DNA of 9,668 nt from Clostridia bacterium (GCA_028699795.1 JAQVTZ010000064.1:1-9668); one strand, 5' to 3'; shown: positions 1 to 7,566, counted from the stretch's first letter. Numbers and translations are program-made. Notes: generated from the letters alone by a model not told the origin.

Positions 1-18
1 TAGAATAGGGTCTGGCAT
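1..18 (-). other. Start of a sixth supermodule, cut by the window edge
   Basis: The last six codons read MPDPIL (residues 2313-2318). They follow directly on a complete Ig-like domain, at the same place where IPDDAL and IPDAHL open supermodules 2 and 5. The frame is still open here, so the protein very probably continues with another EF-hand/LRR unit. Confidence 0.6.
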
Positions 19-3000
19 AACGGTTTCGATATCGACATAATCGCTTGCCGTCTCGGACCAAATGAAGCCTGAGGTGCGGTAATATTGGTTGGAGAGGTCG
101 GCATCTTGTAAAGTGATGATTTCGACTGCCTCCGTATAAGTATTCGTGTATGTGACGGGTTGTCCCTCCACCAAACAGGAATAACTCACACTTGCCGAAA
201 CAAAAACTGTTTGCGGCGCACCGGTCTCTACCGTAAGATAGTAGACTCCACCCGATTCGCTGATGGTATAAAAGTTGTTCTCTTCTCCTATTTCGCTCCA
301 ACTGAGGTCGTAGATTCTGTCATATCCCTTTAGCTGGAATGTTGAAGGCAACGCCTTAGGCACATTGACTTGATAAAGTTCTAACGCGAGATATTCTTTA
401 AATACGGTACTGACATAACTGTAAGCGGAAAAATCCGTAAGTCCCGGACTGTCCAGCACAAGACGCCTGTATTGGTCCATATTGAAGTTGGCATAGTTAA
501 TATTGCTGTAATTTGCCGACAATCTTGTAAGAGAATCGTAAAGGTCGTGCAGCACATCGAGATTCGCATAGCGGTTGGCGTTAATGGTAAGATCGGATAG
601 GTTCGGCATTGATGCAAGAGACAGGTATTGCTCGTCTGATAAATCCATGGCGTATTGCAAGTCCATAATTTCCAGTACTTGATGGAGAGAGGTATAAAAA
701 GTTCCCGTTCCGTCGCCGTCAAACTCAAGTCCGTCTTTAAGATTCGTAAGATTATAATTTCTTTGAAGCCCCAAACGCACCAATTCGGTGTCCGCGCGAA
801 TGAGAAGCGAAGGGAACTTGTCCATGGTTCCGGTATTGAAAATCCAAACGCTCGTCCTGTAAAATAACTCGATTCCCGTGATATCGTCTATCATTCTGTT
901 GGTAACCCAACGGGTCCCCGTCCAGTTGCTTCTTTCGCCAAACGACATCACGCCGTCCCTCGGGGAGTTGTCTCTTTGTGAGAAAACATAGTTCCTCAGA
1001 TGCGCATCGGGAATTAAATCGGTCGCATAGATTGTATAGATATCGCCATTGGTCGCATCGTTATGAGAGTATGTCGCCGTATATCCGTAAGTTTGGGTAT
1101 AGGCGGTAGCCTCTTGGGCTAAAAGTTCTACCTTTAGGTCCGCATCCTCATAGTTTCCCTGCATCGAAAGCCCCACATAAATCATTCTTGTGATTGAGTG
1201 TCCCGTTGTGCTCATCACAGTATACACCTGCATCTTGATAAAGTGATTGGTCGCGGCAAGTTCGGTGCTGATACTCTCTACAATACCCGCCGAAGTAACG
1301 GTTATCGCATTGCTGCTGCCGTGTCTCACCCAATAAATCGGATAGCTTGTGCTGTTATAATCTACGGTAGCGCCTAGAGAAGAACCAACATTGATACCTG
1401 TCTTAATAGGGATTTGCTCCAATGCGCCGATACAATCAAAAAACTCCGTCACTTCTGCTTTTGTATCCATTTCTTGTCCGCTGACAAGATACAATGTCGA
1501 GTCGTCTTGACTGTTTACGCGTTGTAACCACCACGCTTTTGCCATCGCAATGATATGTTCGGGATCGTCATCCGTTGTATCCAGAGGAAGATTGCCGTCG
1601 CTTACCGTAATTGGGAAATAGGTTTGATCTGCTTGATATACTCGAATAAGAGATAAATTTTGCAACCATGTGGTGTTTGCGCGCTCCGCAATGGGCAAAA
1701 AATCGTTAATGCCGGGATTGTTGGCAACTTGTATTTCTGTAAGCGCCGACATATTATAAAAAATGCTTGTTCCGCCTATCGTCCGAAGGCTGTTGATTCT
1801 GTTGTATTCCATACGGAATCGCTCTAAGAGAGAGAGATAATACACCTCGCCCACATCCGTAATCGCGTGGTAATTGAGATAAATTGTTCTTAGTCCTGTA
1901 AAATATCGAATGCCTTTTATATTGTAAAAAACATCCCGCACCGATGAATTGTTGGGCGCATTTTTCTCGAGATATTGGAAACTTTCTACTTCGGTACGGG
2001 CATAGGTGCCGCTGCCATTTTCGTCCGTAAGTTCACCTAAAAGATAATAGGCAAAGCGGAAATCGGCAAACTGGTCGCCGCCGCCCGCGTCTTCCATCAT
2101 TGCGACACGGATATTGAAATAATCCGTCCCGCCTCCGTTTATATAAGCGTTTACACCCGCGTCCAACAACGATACAAAAAGATACTCTACCGTAGCAATG
2201 GTATTGCTCGTTGCCGAGTCCACAATCGTGCCTGCCAACCGTGTATAGGTTGTCACCAAAGACGGTCTCGAAAAAGTAATCACCTTATAAGTTGCAAAAT
2301 CGGTTTGCGTGTACGCCGCGCCTCCCGCAACCGCCGTCCATGTGATATTGGGCGTTGCGCTTAAATAAGTGAGCGGCAATCGAAAGCTCAGCGTTTGCAA
2401 CGCGGAAAGCTCGAAATAGGTAACGCCGTAAGGATAAGGCTCGACTGGCGCGCCACCACTTTCGTAGGTTACGCCCAAGTCCTGTATATTTAACGCTTTG
2501 GGCTGCCACAAAATACCGCTACTTATAATACGGTAATTTATTGTTGTGCCGAGATTGAGGTTGGCATACGCCTGTTCTACATAATAGTCAGTAAGGGCAG
2601 ATAGGGACGCATCATTACTGTAAAGATACAGCGTTGTCACCGCCAACACCTGTATCGCCCAAAAGTCCCGTACATTGCAGTTAACCATATAGACATAATT
2701 TAAATTGGGATAGGACGAGAACACGCTTACCCTGTCTTGGCCGACAACCTTATCCATCACCACTTTGGTACAATTACTGAAATACAAATTGGTCAGGTTG
2801 CTTACCGCGCCCAAGTCAAATAAATCGACAACGGAATTGTAAAAATACAAGTTGCGCAGCGAAGGAAAATCGACATTGTTCAGCACTTCCAACCCCACAT
2901 ATCCCGCTGTATCGAAAGAGGCGGAGGAAGACCTCTCGATAAATCCCGTATAGTTGATTCTGTTAAAGGAAGCGCTACCTTTAAGCAATTCGACTCCTTT

Positions 3001-6000
3001 GAGCCCGTACATGCCTTGTCCCTGAAAAGTAAGTGTGCCGATGCCCAAATAGTTTGCGCGGGAAAGATAGCGTATCGGCTGACCCGTTACGGGATGAAGC
3101 ATGGTATCCGGCCCCGTCGTATTATTCAGTCTGCTTATAAAATCGCTCCTTGCGCGCTCGTTGGGAACTGCCGAAGTCAAAGGTTGATAGCTGTACGAAT
3201 CCGTGCCAGCGTCATAAATTTCGACATATAGTTCTGTATCCGACACCGATATAACGGAAATTGTTCGGCTCACGGTTGTCCCTTCAATCGTAATGGATGC
3301 TTGCAGTTGTCCGTATTCGTCCCGTGAGGGCATCGCCGTATGATTTAAAAATACCGAAACATTGCCGTTGAGCGAAAAACTTCCTGACTGTCGCGAATAG
3401 TTGACCGATGCGGTACGCACGCTTTCGTTGTACATTGTCACATTAAGAAACTGCTTCAGCAAAAGCTCGTTCTCACTGCCAGCATACAGCAAATATTGCG
3501 GTACTTCGGTACTTCCTGCAACTTGGTAAGGCATCAAATTGGTAAGCGCTTTTGCCATGGGCTCTACAAAGGGATCCCATACATCGTTAAGAGAATTCTT
3601 ATATATCATGATGCCGGGATTGTTGAGATATACATTGTACAGAATACTTAACGAATCATTGCTGTTTACCTCGTTGAGACCGTGCACATTAAGAATCACC
3701 AAGTTGTCCAGAGATTCCAATACATCCAAATTGGTGTGCGCTCCGTTTATCGAGAGCGAAGTTAAATGAACAAGGTTTCCCAACAGAGTGAGGTCGGCAA
3801 AGTTGTTGTTGCGCAAATCCAATGAGTTTATTGCGCTTGCAAAATATTGTATCCCCTCGAGGCTTTGAACTCCCAAATTGGTAAGGTCGACATCCCCCGA
3901 AGGCGCGGCGATTTCGGCGGCTTCGATGATATTGTTTTTGGGGTTGGTGTCGAACTTTTTAAACAGATAGTAACGCAACGCATCGTCGGGAATCGCGACG
4001 AAAGCATCCACATTGCCGCTACCGTTATAAACCAAAGGGGTAGAAGAAGTGTCTTCTCGTGAGACAACATCAAAAAATCGGGTAAGCGTGTAGTTGCTGT
4101 GCGTAATATTTGCCGACAGTTTGACCTCGACATCGGCAAGCGGACGGGTAATGTACGCCCTTTGCCCGCTAATTGAAATAATATCGGGATGACTGCACTG
4201 CCAAGTCACAAGATAACCCGTTTCATTATAAACGACCATAGGCGGCAAATAAATTACATTATAGAATTCGTAAATAGGCTCGATGGCGTTTACGATATTG
4301 TTCGCCGTTTGCATGGTACCGGTCACACCCCAAGCGCTTGAGGTAGAAGTCTTATAGATGTATAGTGTTCTGCTTTGCGCTGCGGCGTTTTGGTACGCGG
4401 TGATAAGTACATTGTTGTTTTTGGCCTCGTCCGAAGTTGCGCCCGAAGTATTATATACATTCAGCGTTGTTAATGCCGGCATCGACACGACCGCCGAAAA
4501 ATCACTGAGATAGGGGTTGTAGGCAAGAATCAGTGTGTCGAGATACGCTTTATTTTTTAAAGAGTCAATATCTGTCACACTGTTATACGATAAATCCAGC
4601 GTAATAAGTTTGGTGAGGTTTTGCAACGCCTCAATATCTAATACACTGTTGCTTGCAAGATTGAGATGCTCGAGGTTGTACAATTCCGATAAAGGCGAAA
4701 TATCAATAATGTTGTTGTTGCTCACATCAATGCTTGTTAAGTTCGTAAAAAACTCCAGCCCTTTGACAGATGCGATGTTATGATACGCCCCCGTCGTAAA
4801 TTCGGTAACGGAAGATGCGTCGATTTCGTCCCGTGTGATGATCCAATCGTCATTCCCGTCATAAATGCGGCGAAGCTCTTGGTAAAGGTTGATATCTGCG
4901 ATATCCTCTTCGGAATAATGCAACACACCCGCAACCGACACCCTGAAATAGCGGTATTCTATCACTTCGTCGTAAGTTATTTTGACCTCAACGGTTACCA
5001 TCGTATTTTCTTGGGGTAATTTCTCTTTTATAATAGTGATTCCCGTATTATCTGGCTTTGGGATACAATAGTCCTCTACATCCACGGGATTGGTATAAAT
5101 AGGTCCTATCGGGCCTCCGTATACAAAATACTCTATCGTCGTAGTCGTGCGGTAATTGGACGGCAAATCAAAGCTTTCCATCGTATTGGTTCCGACCAAT
5201 GCCACATAGCTCATTACAAGTCTAAACGCCGAGTCCCAATAACTAATGCTTTCCATCACATTGATTTTAATTTCCATTTCGCCGCTTACGGTCACTCCGC
5301 CGAATGTAGCGGTTACCGTTAAATAAGATGACTGAATATCGGTGTTTCCCATCAATCTTAAACTTTTGCTGCCGTCAAGTTCGTCTACGATAATAAATAC
5401 ATCCTGCACATTTGCGGGAATTTCAAACGAGATTGCCTCCAGCCCCATATAATCATAATCGTCCAAAAAAGGCAACGGCTGAGACTGCTCGTATTGGACA
5501 AAACTGATTGCGCCGTGGTCGAGAATCAACTCGTTCAGTTTTTCTTCGGCCGATTTTGCTACGGCACTCATGGGGAAAACTTTTAGGATATTGACGCCGT
5601 TTACCGTAACAACGGCTGATAACTCGAAGGCGGTGTTGATGTAAGGAGCCTGAAATTTTCCCGTTTCGTCCAATGTCTCTCTTGCCGAAGAAATCCATAG
5701 AATGGGATTGCCCGTATTTTTGTCCCGCGTGGGCAACAACACATCGCCGCTTATCGGCAACACTGTTCCCATCACATAGCCTTGGGGCAAAATGTAAAAA
5801 TTGTTTCGCAATACCGTCTCGGCAATACTGTCGGCATCGCTTCCGCAAACCTTTGCATGGAAGTTCAGCGCCGCCCCGGAAAACCCGAAAGTCAGCGCGA
5901 CACTGCTGGTAAAATCGGGTGTGACAATTTCTAAATTGGCGTTGACAACTGCGTTGTCGGAGCTTGATAATGTAAATCCGAAATAGGTAAAATAATCCCC

Positions 6001-6954
6001 AAAATCTCCTGCAAGATTGCTTTCGGGCGTCAAGTCTCTTTGAAACACCGTTTCTAAATAGACTTCGTAATCGTTAACAAAGACGGTCTCGCTTGCCGCG
6101 GTAATAATGATATATTCCGTTCCAACTTCATTTTTTAGGTATGAATTGGGGGTAATCACCCTCACATTGCCCGTTGTGCCGCTACCTCTTACAATTCCGC
6201 CGCCTGCGCGGGAATTATAGAGCCGCGCGACTTCGGTGCCGTAATGGTCGTACCTTAAGTCATAATCTCCCAATGTTAAGGTGTGCCCCGCAAGATTGAT
6301 CGATAGCGGCGCCGACACCGTCAAATGTCTTTCCATGACAATATCGCCTGTAAGTTGTACCGTATAACCGCTATAACTATAATGTTCGACAATTTGGGCG
6401 AATTGATAAAAATCATCGGCAAATAAATAATGATCGGTTTGGGCGAAAAGCTGCGTTGCGTGCGCGCCCGTTTGCAGCGTAAAATCTTTGTCTGTAACGG
6501 CATAATAGCTGTTGGCGCCCAAGTGATACTCGAGAGAGAGGGCGTGCGTTGCGCTTTCTCCGGGAGCAAGCGGATGTTCCATTGCCATTTCAGCGATTTG
6601 TCCCTCTGCAAAAAAACCGTCTAAAGTCCCCAAAAATGCGCCGTCTAAATAGAATAAAATAGCTTGTTCCAATCCGCCTTCGATAAGGGTAAAGTCCAGC
6701 GTATACCATACGGGCACACTGCCCGTATTTTGTACCGTAAGCGCTTGATAATAGGTGTCGCCCTTTTCGGCAAAAATCGCAGACCCCGTAAGTTCCGCTT
6801 CGGTAAAAACAATCGAAGCAGTGGCGGTTTCGCCTTCTACGGGAAGATCGATATTGCGGTAAAACAATGCGAACGCCGCAGAAGTTAGCGATAGCAATGC
6901 TATCGCCGCGGTAATCGCGATCAGCAAATAAAGCTTTGTTTTGCCGTTTCTCAT
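1..6954 (-). CDS. Giant secreted TasA-headed LRR / EF-hand / Ig-like surface protein, C-terminus beyond left edge
   Basis: A single frame is open for 2318 codons, with no stop before base 1. It begins at ATG 6954, 11 nt after an AGGAG ribosome binding site and 45 bp below the preceding gene. The N-terminus (RNGKTK then a hydrophobic stretch to about residue 31) is a SipW-like secretion signal. A TasA/camelysin-like domain follows (32-165), then a beta-helix-like segment (170-290), Ig-like domains (about 385-455, 503-572, 580-678), and five supermodules of EF-hand-like loop, leucine-rich repeats and Ig-like domain (from about 684, 986, 1264, 1622 and 1979). Only seven cysteines were counted, as expected for an exported Gram-positive protein. 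No catalytic motif is visible. LRR and Ig modules of this type usually mediate binding, so an adhesin or extracellular scaffold is inferred. How it is anchored cannot be known because the C-terminus is missing. The reading frame is certain, the domain types are likely, and the role is unproven. Confidence 0.93.
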   Translation of the reverse strand, partial: MRNGKTKLYLLIAITAAIALLSLTSAAFALFYRNIDLPVEGETATASIVFTEAELTGSAIFAEKGDTYYQALTVQNTGSVPVWYTLDFTLIEGGLEQAILFYLDGAFLGTLDGFFAEGQIAEMAMEHPLAPGESATHALSLEYHLGANSYYAVTDKDFTLQTGAHATQLFAQTDHYLFADDFYQFAQIVEHYSYSGYTVQLTGDIVMERHLTVSAPLSINLAGHTLTLGDYDLRYDHYGTEVARLYNSRAGGGIVRGSGTTGNVRVITPNSYLKNEVGTEYIIITAASETVFVNDYEVYLETVFQRDLTPESNLAGDFGDYFTYFGFTLSSSDNAVVNANLEIVTPDFTSSVALTFGFSGAALNFHAKVCGSDADSIAETVLRNNFYILPQGYVMGTVLPISGDVLLPTRDKNTGNPILWISSARETLDETGKFQAPYINTAFELSAVVTVNGVNILKVFPMSAVAKSAEEKLNELILDHGAISFVQYEQSQPLPFLDDYDYMGLEAISFEIPANVQDVFIIVDELDGSKSLRLMGNTDIQSSYLTVTATFGGVTVSGEMEIKINVMESISYWDSAFRLVMSYVALVGTNTMESFDLPSNYRTTTTIEYFVYGGPIGPIYTNPVDVEDYCIPKPDNTGITIIKEKLPQENTMVTVEVKITYDEVIEYRYFRVSVAGVLHYSEEDIADINLYQELRRIYDGNDDWIITRDEIDASSVTEFTTGAYHNIASVKGLEFFTNLTSIDVSNNNIIDISPLSELYNLEHLNLASNSVLDIEALQNLTKLITLDLSYNSVTDIDSLKNKAYLDTLILAYNPYLSDFSAVVSMPALTTLNVYNTSGATSDEAKNNNVLITAYQNAAAQSRTLYIYKTSTSSAWGVTGTMQTANNIVNAIEPIYEFYNVIYLPPMVVYNETGYLVTWQCSHPDIISISGQRAYITRPLADVEVKLSANITHSNYTLTRFFDVVSREDTSSTPLVYNGSGNVDAFVAIPDDALRYYLFKKFDTNPKNNIIEAAEIAAPSGDVDLTNLGVQSLEGIQYFASAINSLDLRNNNFADLTLLGNLVHLTSLSINGAHTNLDVLESLDNLVILNVHGLNEVNSNDSLSILYNVYLNNPGIMIYKNSLNDVWDPFVEPMAKALTNLMPYQVAGSTEVPQYLLYAGSENELLLKQFLNVTMYNESVRTASVNYSRQSGSFSLNGNVSVFLNHTAMPSRDEYGQLQASITIEGTTVSRTISVISVSDTELYVEIYDAGTDSYSYQPLTSAVPNERARSDFISRLNNTTGPDTMLHPVTGQPIRYLSRANYLGIGTLTFQGQGMYGLKGVELLKGSASFNRINYTGFIERSSSASFDTAGYVGLEVLNNVDFPSLRNLYFYNSVVDLFDLGAVSNLTNLYFSNCTKVVMDKVVGQDRVSVFSSYPNLNYVYMVNCNVRDFWAIQVLAVTTLYLYSNDASLSALTDYYVEQAYANLNLGTTINYRIISSGILWQPKALNIQDLGVTYESGGAPVEPYPYGVTYFELSALQTLSFRLPLTYLSATPNITWTAVAGGAAYTQTDFATYKVITFSRPSLVTTYTRLAGTIVDSATSNTIATVEYLFVSLLDAGVNAYINGGGTDYFNIRVAMMEDAGGGDQFADFRFAYYLLGELTDENGSGTYARTEVESFQYLEKNAPNNSSVRDVFYNIKGIRYFTGLRTIYLNYHAITDVGEVYYLSLLERFRMEYNRINSLRTIGGTSIFYNMSALTEIQVANNPGINDFLPIAERANTTWLQNLSLIRVYQADQTYFPITVSDGNLPLDTTDDDPEHIIAMAKAWWLQRVNSQDDSTLYLVSGQEMDTKAEVTEFFDCIGALEQIPIKTGINVGSSLGATVDYNSTSYPIYWVRHGSSNAITVTSAGIVESISTELAATNHFIKMQVYTVMSTTGHSITRMIYVGLSMQGNYEDADLKVELLAQEATAYTQTYGYTATYSHNDATNGDIYTIYATDLIPDAHLRNYVFSQRDNSPRDGVMSFGERSNWTGTRWVTNRMIDDITGIELFYRTSVWIFNTGTMDKFPSLLIRADTELVRLGLQRNYNLTNLKDGLEFDGDGTGTFYTSLHQVLEIMDLQYAMDLSDEQYLSLASMPNLSDLTINANRYANLDVLHDLYDSLTRLSANYSNINYANFNMDQYRRLVLDSPGLTDFSAYSYVSTVFKEYLALELYQVNVPKALPSTFQLKGYDRIYDLSWSEIGEENNFYTISESGGVYYLTVETGAPQTVFVSASVSYSCLVEGQPVTYTNTYTEAVEIITLQDADLSNQYYRTSGFIWSETASDYVDIETVMPDPIL
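430..1020 (-). repeat. Supermodule 5: IPD lead-in, 13-residue EF-like loop and diverged LRRs
   Basis: DLIPDAHLRNYVF (1979-1991) is nearly the same lead-in as in supermodule 2. The loop DNSPRDGVMSFGE (1995-2007) again has 13 residues with P at 4 and a basic residue at 5, so copies 2 and 5 share a loop type. LRR-like strands are seen at DDITGIELF, LVRLGLQRNYNLTNLKDGL, MPNLSDLTINANRYANLDVL and YRRLVLDSPGLTDFSAY (2023-2178). A second acidic glycine-rich loop, FDGDGTGTF (2078-2086), sits inside the block. An Ig-like domain with W2219 follows. Confidence 0.72.
1684..2091 (-). repeat. Supermodule 4: canonical EF-hand loop and short LRR block
   Basis: The lead-in ADFRFAYYLL (1630-1639) is followed by DENGSGTYARTE (1644-1655), which meets EF-hand positions 1, 3, 5, 6 (glycine) and 12 (glutamate). 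The LRR part (about 1679-1757) contains IKGIRYFTGLRTIYLNYHAI, LLERFRMEYNRINSL and LTEIQVANNPGINDFLPI. After it, a helix rich in A and W (about 1799-1810) and TLYLVSG match the capping segment of supermodule 1 (VLITAYQNAA then TLYIY). An Ig-like domain with W1875 follows. Confidence 0.75.
2587..3165 (-). repeat. Supermodule 3: degenerate lead-in and longest, irregular LRR-like block
   Basis: The lead-in NERARSDFISRL (1265-1276) keeps the hydrophobic spacing but has lost I-P-D, and no acidic EF-like loop remains (the equivalent stretch holds N-N-T-T-G-P-D and an insertion). LRR-like strands are recognisable as YGLKGVELL (1316-1324), LRNLYFYNSVVDL, VSNLTNLYFSNCTKVV and VTTLYLYSN (ending near 1447). 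Spacing is irregular and one segment (about 1327-1355) has no repeat character. Calling this LRR rests mainly on its position between Ig-like domains and on the L-x-x-L-Y-[FL] strands. Confidence 0.6.
3670..3999 (-). repeat. Supermodule 2: IPD lead-in, 13-residue EF-like loop and LRRs
   Basis: A lead-in helix, IPDDALRYYLFKKF (988-1001), is followed by a loop DTNPKNNIIEAAE (1002-1014). The loop is one residue longer than a standard EF-hand, so calcium binding is uncertain. The LRR part (1021-1095) includes VDLTNLGVQSLEGIQYF and INSLDLRNNNFADL. Downstream, YKNSLNDVW (1118-1126) aligns residue for residue with YKTSTSSAW of supermodule 1, which supports duplication of the whole unit rather than of LRRs alone. 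An Ig-like domain follows at about 1145-1237. Confidence 0.8.
4060..4317 (-). other. Atypical bacterial Ig-like domain after LRR block 1 (residues about 880-965)
   Basis: The sequence around W918 reads VTWQCSHPDIISISGQ and continues through R-P-L-A-D into VKLSANITHSNYTLTRFFDV. This matches the atypical bacterial Ig pattern: W-x-S-x-x-P-x-x-I, a turn with G, R-P, then L-[ST]-A-x-I and a closing F-x-V strand. It is the best-preserved Ig-like copy. Equivalent domains follow each later LRR block, near residues 1145-1237, 1500-1605, 1835-1935 and 2190-2295. Confidence 0.72.
4450..4860 (-). repeat. Supermodule 1: canonical EF-hand loop plus internalin/SDS22-type LRRs
   Basis: The loop at residues 699-710 (DGNDDWIITRDE) fits the 12-residue EF-hand rule, with acidic or amide side chains at positions 1, 3 and 5, isoleucine at 8 and glutamate at 12. 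The leucine-rich repeats follow from about 730. Strand starts fall at I742, L764, L786, L808 and L831, giving spacings of 22, 22, 22 and 23 residues. The repeats have the form L-x-L-x-x-N-x-[IV]-x-D-I-x-x-L as in internalins and SDS22-type proteins. This is the cleanest of the five blocks and gives the surest assignment. A capping helix and a strand around YKTSTSSAW (867-875) follow, then an Ig-like domain around W918. Confidence 0.88.
4921..5802 (-). other. N-terminal Ig-like domain group (residues about 385-678)
   Basis: Three beta-rich segments precede the first LRR module. The first (385-455, W420) has the atypical bacterial Ig pattern of a tryptophan plus SS, then a glycine, a proline, and alternating strands that close with F-x-M-S-x-V-A. 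The second (503-572) contains LTVTATFGGVTVSGEMEIKI, a classic closing beta hairpin of bacterial Ig-like domains. The third (580-678) ends in TVEVKITYDEVIEYRYFRVS. They probably act as spacers that hold the binding modules away from the cell surface. Boundaries are approximate and family assignment is by eye. Confidence 0.55.
6085..6447 (-). other. Beta-helix-like segment (residues about 170-290)
   Basis: After a short helix (DDFYQFAQIVEHY, 180-192) the sequence reads YTVQLTGDIVMERHLTVSAP (197-216) and then INLAGHTLTL (219-228), with GGGIVRG at 251-257. This matches the pattern seen at the start of pectate-lyase-like right-handed beta-helix regions in secreted bacterial proteins: a strand ending L-x-x-D-I, then a strand leading to [DN]-L-x-G-H-T-L, then a G-G-x-I-x-G turn. 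Only a few coils are recognisable, so it may be a short helix or a degenerate remnant. The stretch from 290 to 385 is beta-rich but not assigned. Confidence 0.5.
6460..6861 (-). other. TasA/camelysin-like beta-sandwich domain (residues 32-165)
   Basis: The segment just after the signal contains the phrase YYQALTVQNTGSVPVWYTL (residues 68-86). This is the typical strand-turn-strand of TasA/camelysin proteins, an N-x-G preceded by alternating hydrophobics. It is followed later by HPLAPGES (127-134), like the P-G-[DE] turn of the same family. It has no cysteines and is rich in beta-forming residues. In TasA itself this fold builds extracellular fibres. Here it is fused to a giant protein, so it may act as a docking head onto fibres made by the neighbouring 188-residue protein; that is inference. 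A generic Ig-like or DUF11-type sandwich is the alternative. Confidence 0.6.
6862..6954 (-). other. SipW-type secretion signal of the giant protein
   Basis: Residues 1-31 have a basic n-region (R2, K5, K7) and then an uninterrupted hydrophobic core, LYLLIAITAAIALLSLTSAA, followed by FALFYRN. A signal that runs directly into an aromatic-rich mature start resembles TasA/camelysin-family precursors, which are processed by the unusual signal peptidase SipW. The likely cleavage is near the A-F-A at 27-29, although the site is not certain. A conventional signal peptide processed by an ordinary signal peptidase remains possible. Confidence 0.75.
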
Positions 6955-6965
6955 TTTTTATTTTA

Positions 6966-6970
6966 CTCCT
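6966..6970 (-). promoter_or_regulatory. Ribosome binding site of the giant gene
   Basis: On the minus strand AGGAG(T) lies 11 nt before ATG 6954, with an A-rich spacer. It supports this start codon over any internal ATG. The spacing is slightly long but workable. Confidence 0.75.
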
Positions 6971-6999
6971 GACAATACCGTTCGGCAATATGCTGTTTC

Positions 7000-7566
7000 T
7001 TAGTTCACGCCTAAGAATACCATCTGCGATATTATAAATGTTCTGTCTTGATAAATGTTGATATCTTTTCCTTCGGGCGGCTCGGTGGGAAACACCAAAG
7101 AAAACTTTACGATGTTCGTTTGTTCTGCTACCAACAATACCCCCGCAACCGCCGTGCCGTTAGAAAGTTGGGATATCCTCGTATAAGTGGATGCATCGTA
7201 AGGATATTTGATGGCAAGCGCGTCACTCATATCTTCATAAACCCCTTCTGAAACCTCGAACACGCTTTCGATATCGCGAAACACGATATTAACTGAAATC
7301 GTGTGCCGCGGCACCGCGGTAAACTCGAAAAGATATTCGTCTCCCGGCATAGCGTTATCCAGCGTGAAGCTGCCGCCGCTGTACTCAATCCCGTTGATTT
7401 TTAACGAAACTTCGAGCCCTCCGGTCACTTCATTGACAATACCGCCCGTACTCGGTTTCGCGTTCATCGTAAACCAGCCGTAAATAGAAGTTGCCGCAAC
7501 GGTAACTGCTACCGACAGTATCACGATGGATAATATTAAATTGCGAACGCCTCTTTGTTTTTCCAT
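7000..7566 (-). CDS. TasA/camelysin-like secreted protein (SipW-type signal), 188 aa
   Basis: The N-terminus has basic residues (K3, R5, R8) and a hydrophobic core of about residues 9-28, followed by SIYGWFTMN (27-35). An aromatic-rich [AG]-W-F-T-x-N motif just past the hydrophobic core is typical of SipW-dependent exported proteins of Clostridia. The rest is beta-rich with no cysteine: LEVSLKING (51-59), FTLDNAMPGDEYLFEF (67-82, with the family's P-G-D turn) and the closing NIYQDRTFIISQMVF (170-184). The length is in the range of TasA/camelysin-like proteins, which form or decorate extracellular fibres. It is first in an operon with the giant protein, 45 bp upstream of it. The start is fixed because an in-frame TAA lies a few codons upstream and the next ATG (M34) falls beyond the signal. 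The preceding ribosome binding site is poor. Fibre formation is inferred from the family and not visible here. Confidence 0.85.
   Translation of the reverse strand: MEKQRGVRNLILSIVILSVAVTVAATSIYGWFTMNAKPSTGGIVNEVTGGLEVSLKINGIEYSGGSFTLDNAMPGDEYLFEFTAVPRHTISVNIVFRDIESVFEVSEGVYEDMSDALAIKYPYDASTYTRISQLSNGTAVAGVLLVAEQTNIVKFSLVFPTEPPEGKDINIYQDRTFIISQMVFLGVN

Noticed and set aside
381..6888. Many open frames of 60-130 codons on both strands within the giant gene
   Set aside because: They lie inside the 2318-codon frame, lack ribosome binding sites and known domains, and have compositions typical of shadow frames; the long frame has clear domain sequence throughout.
6971..6995. Possible small hairpin (CCG-TT-CGG) in the 45-bp gap before the giant gene
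   Set aside because: The stem is only three GC pairs with mismatches outside it, too weak to call a terminator or attenuator.
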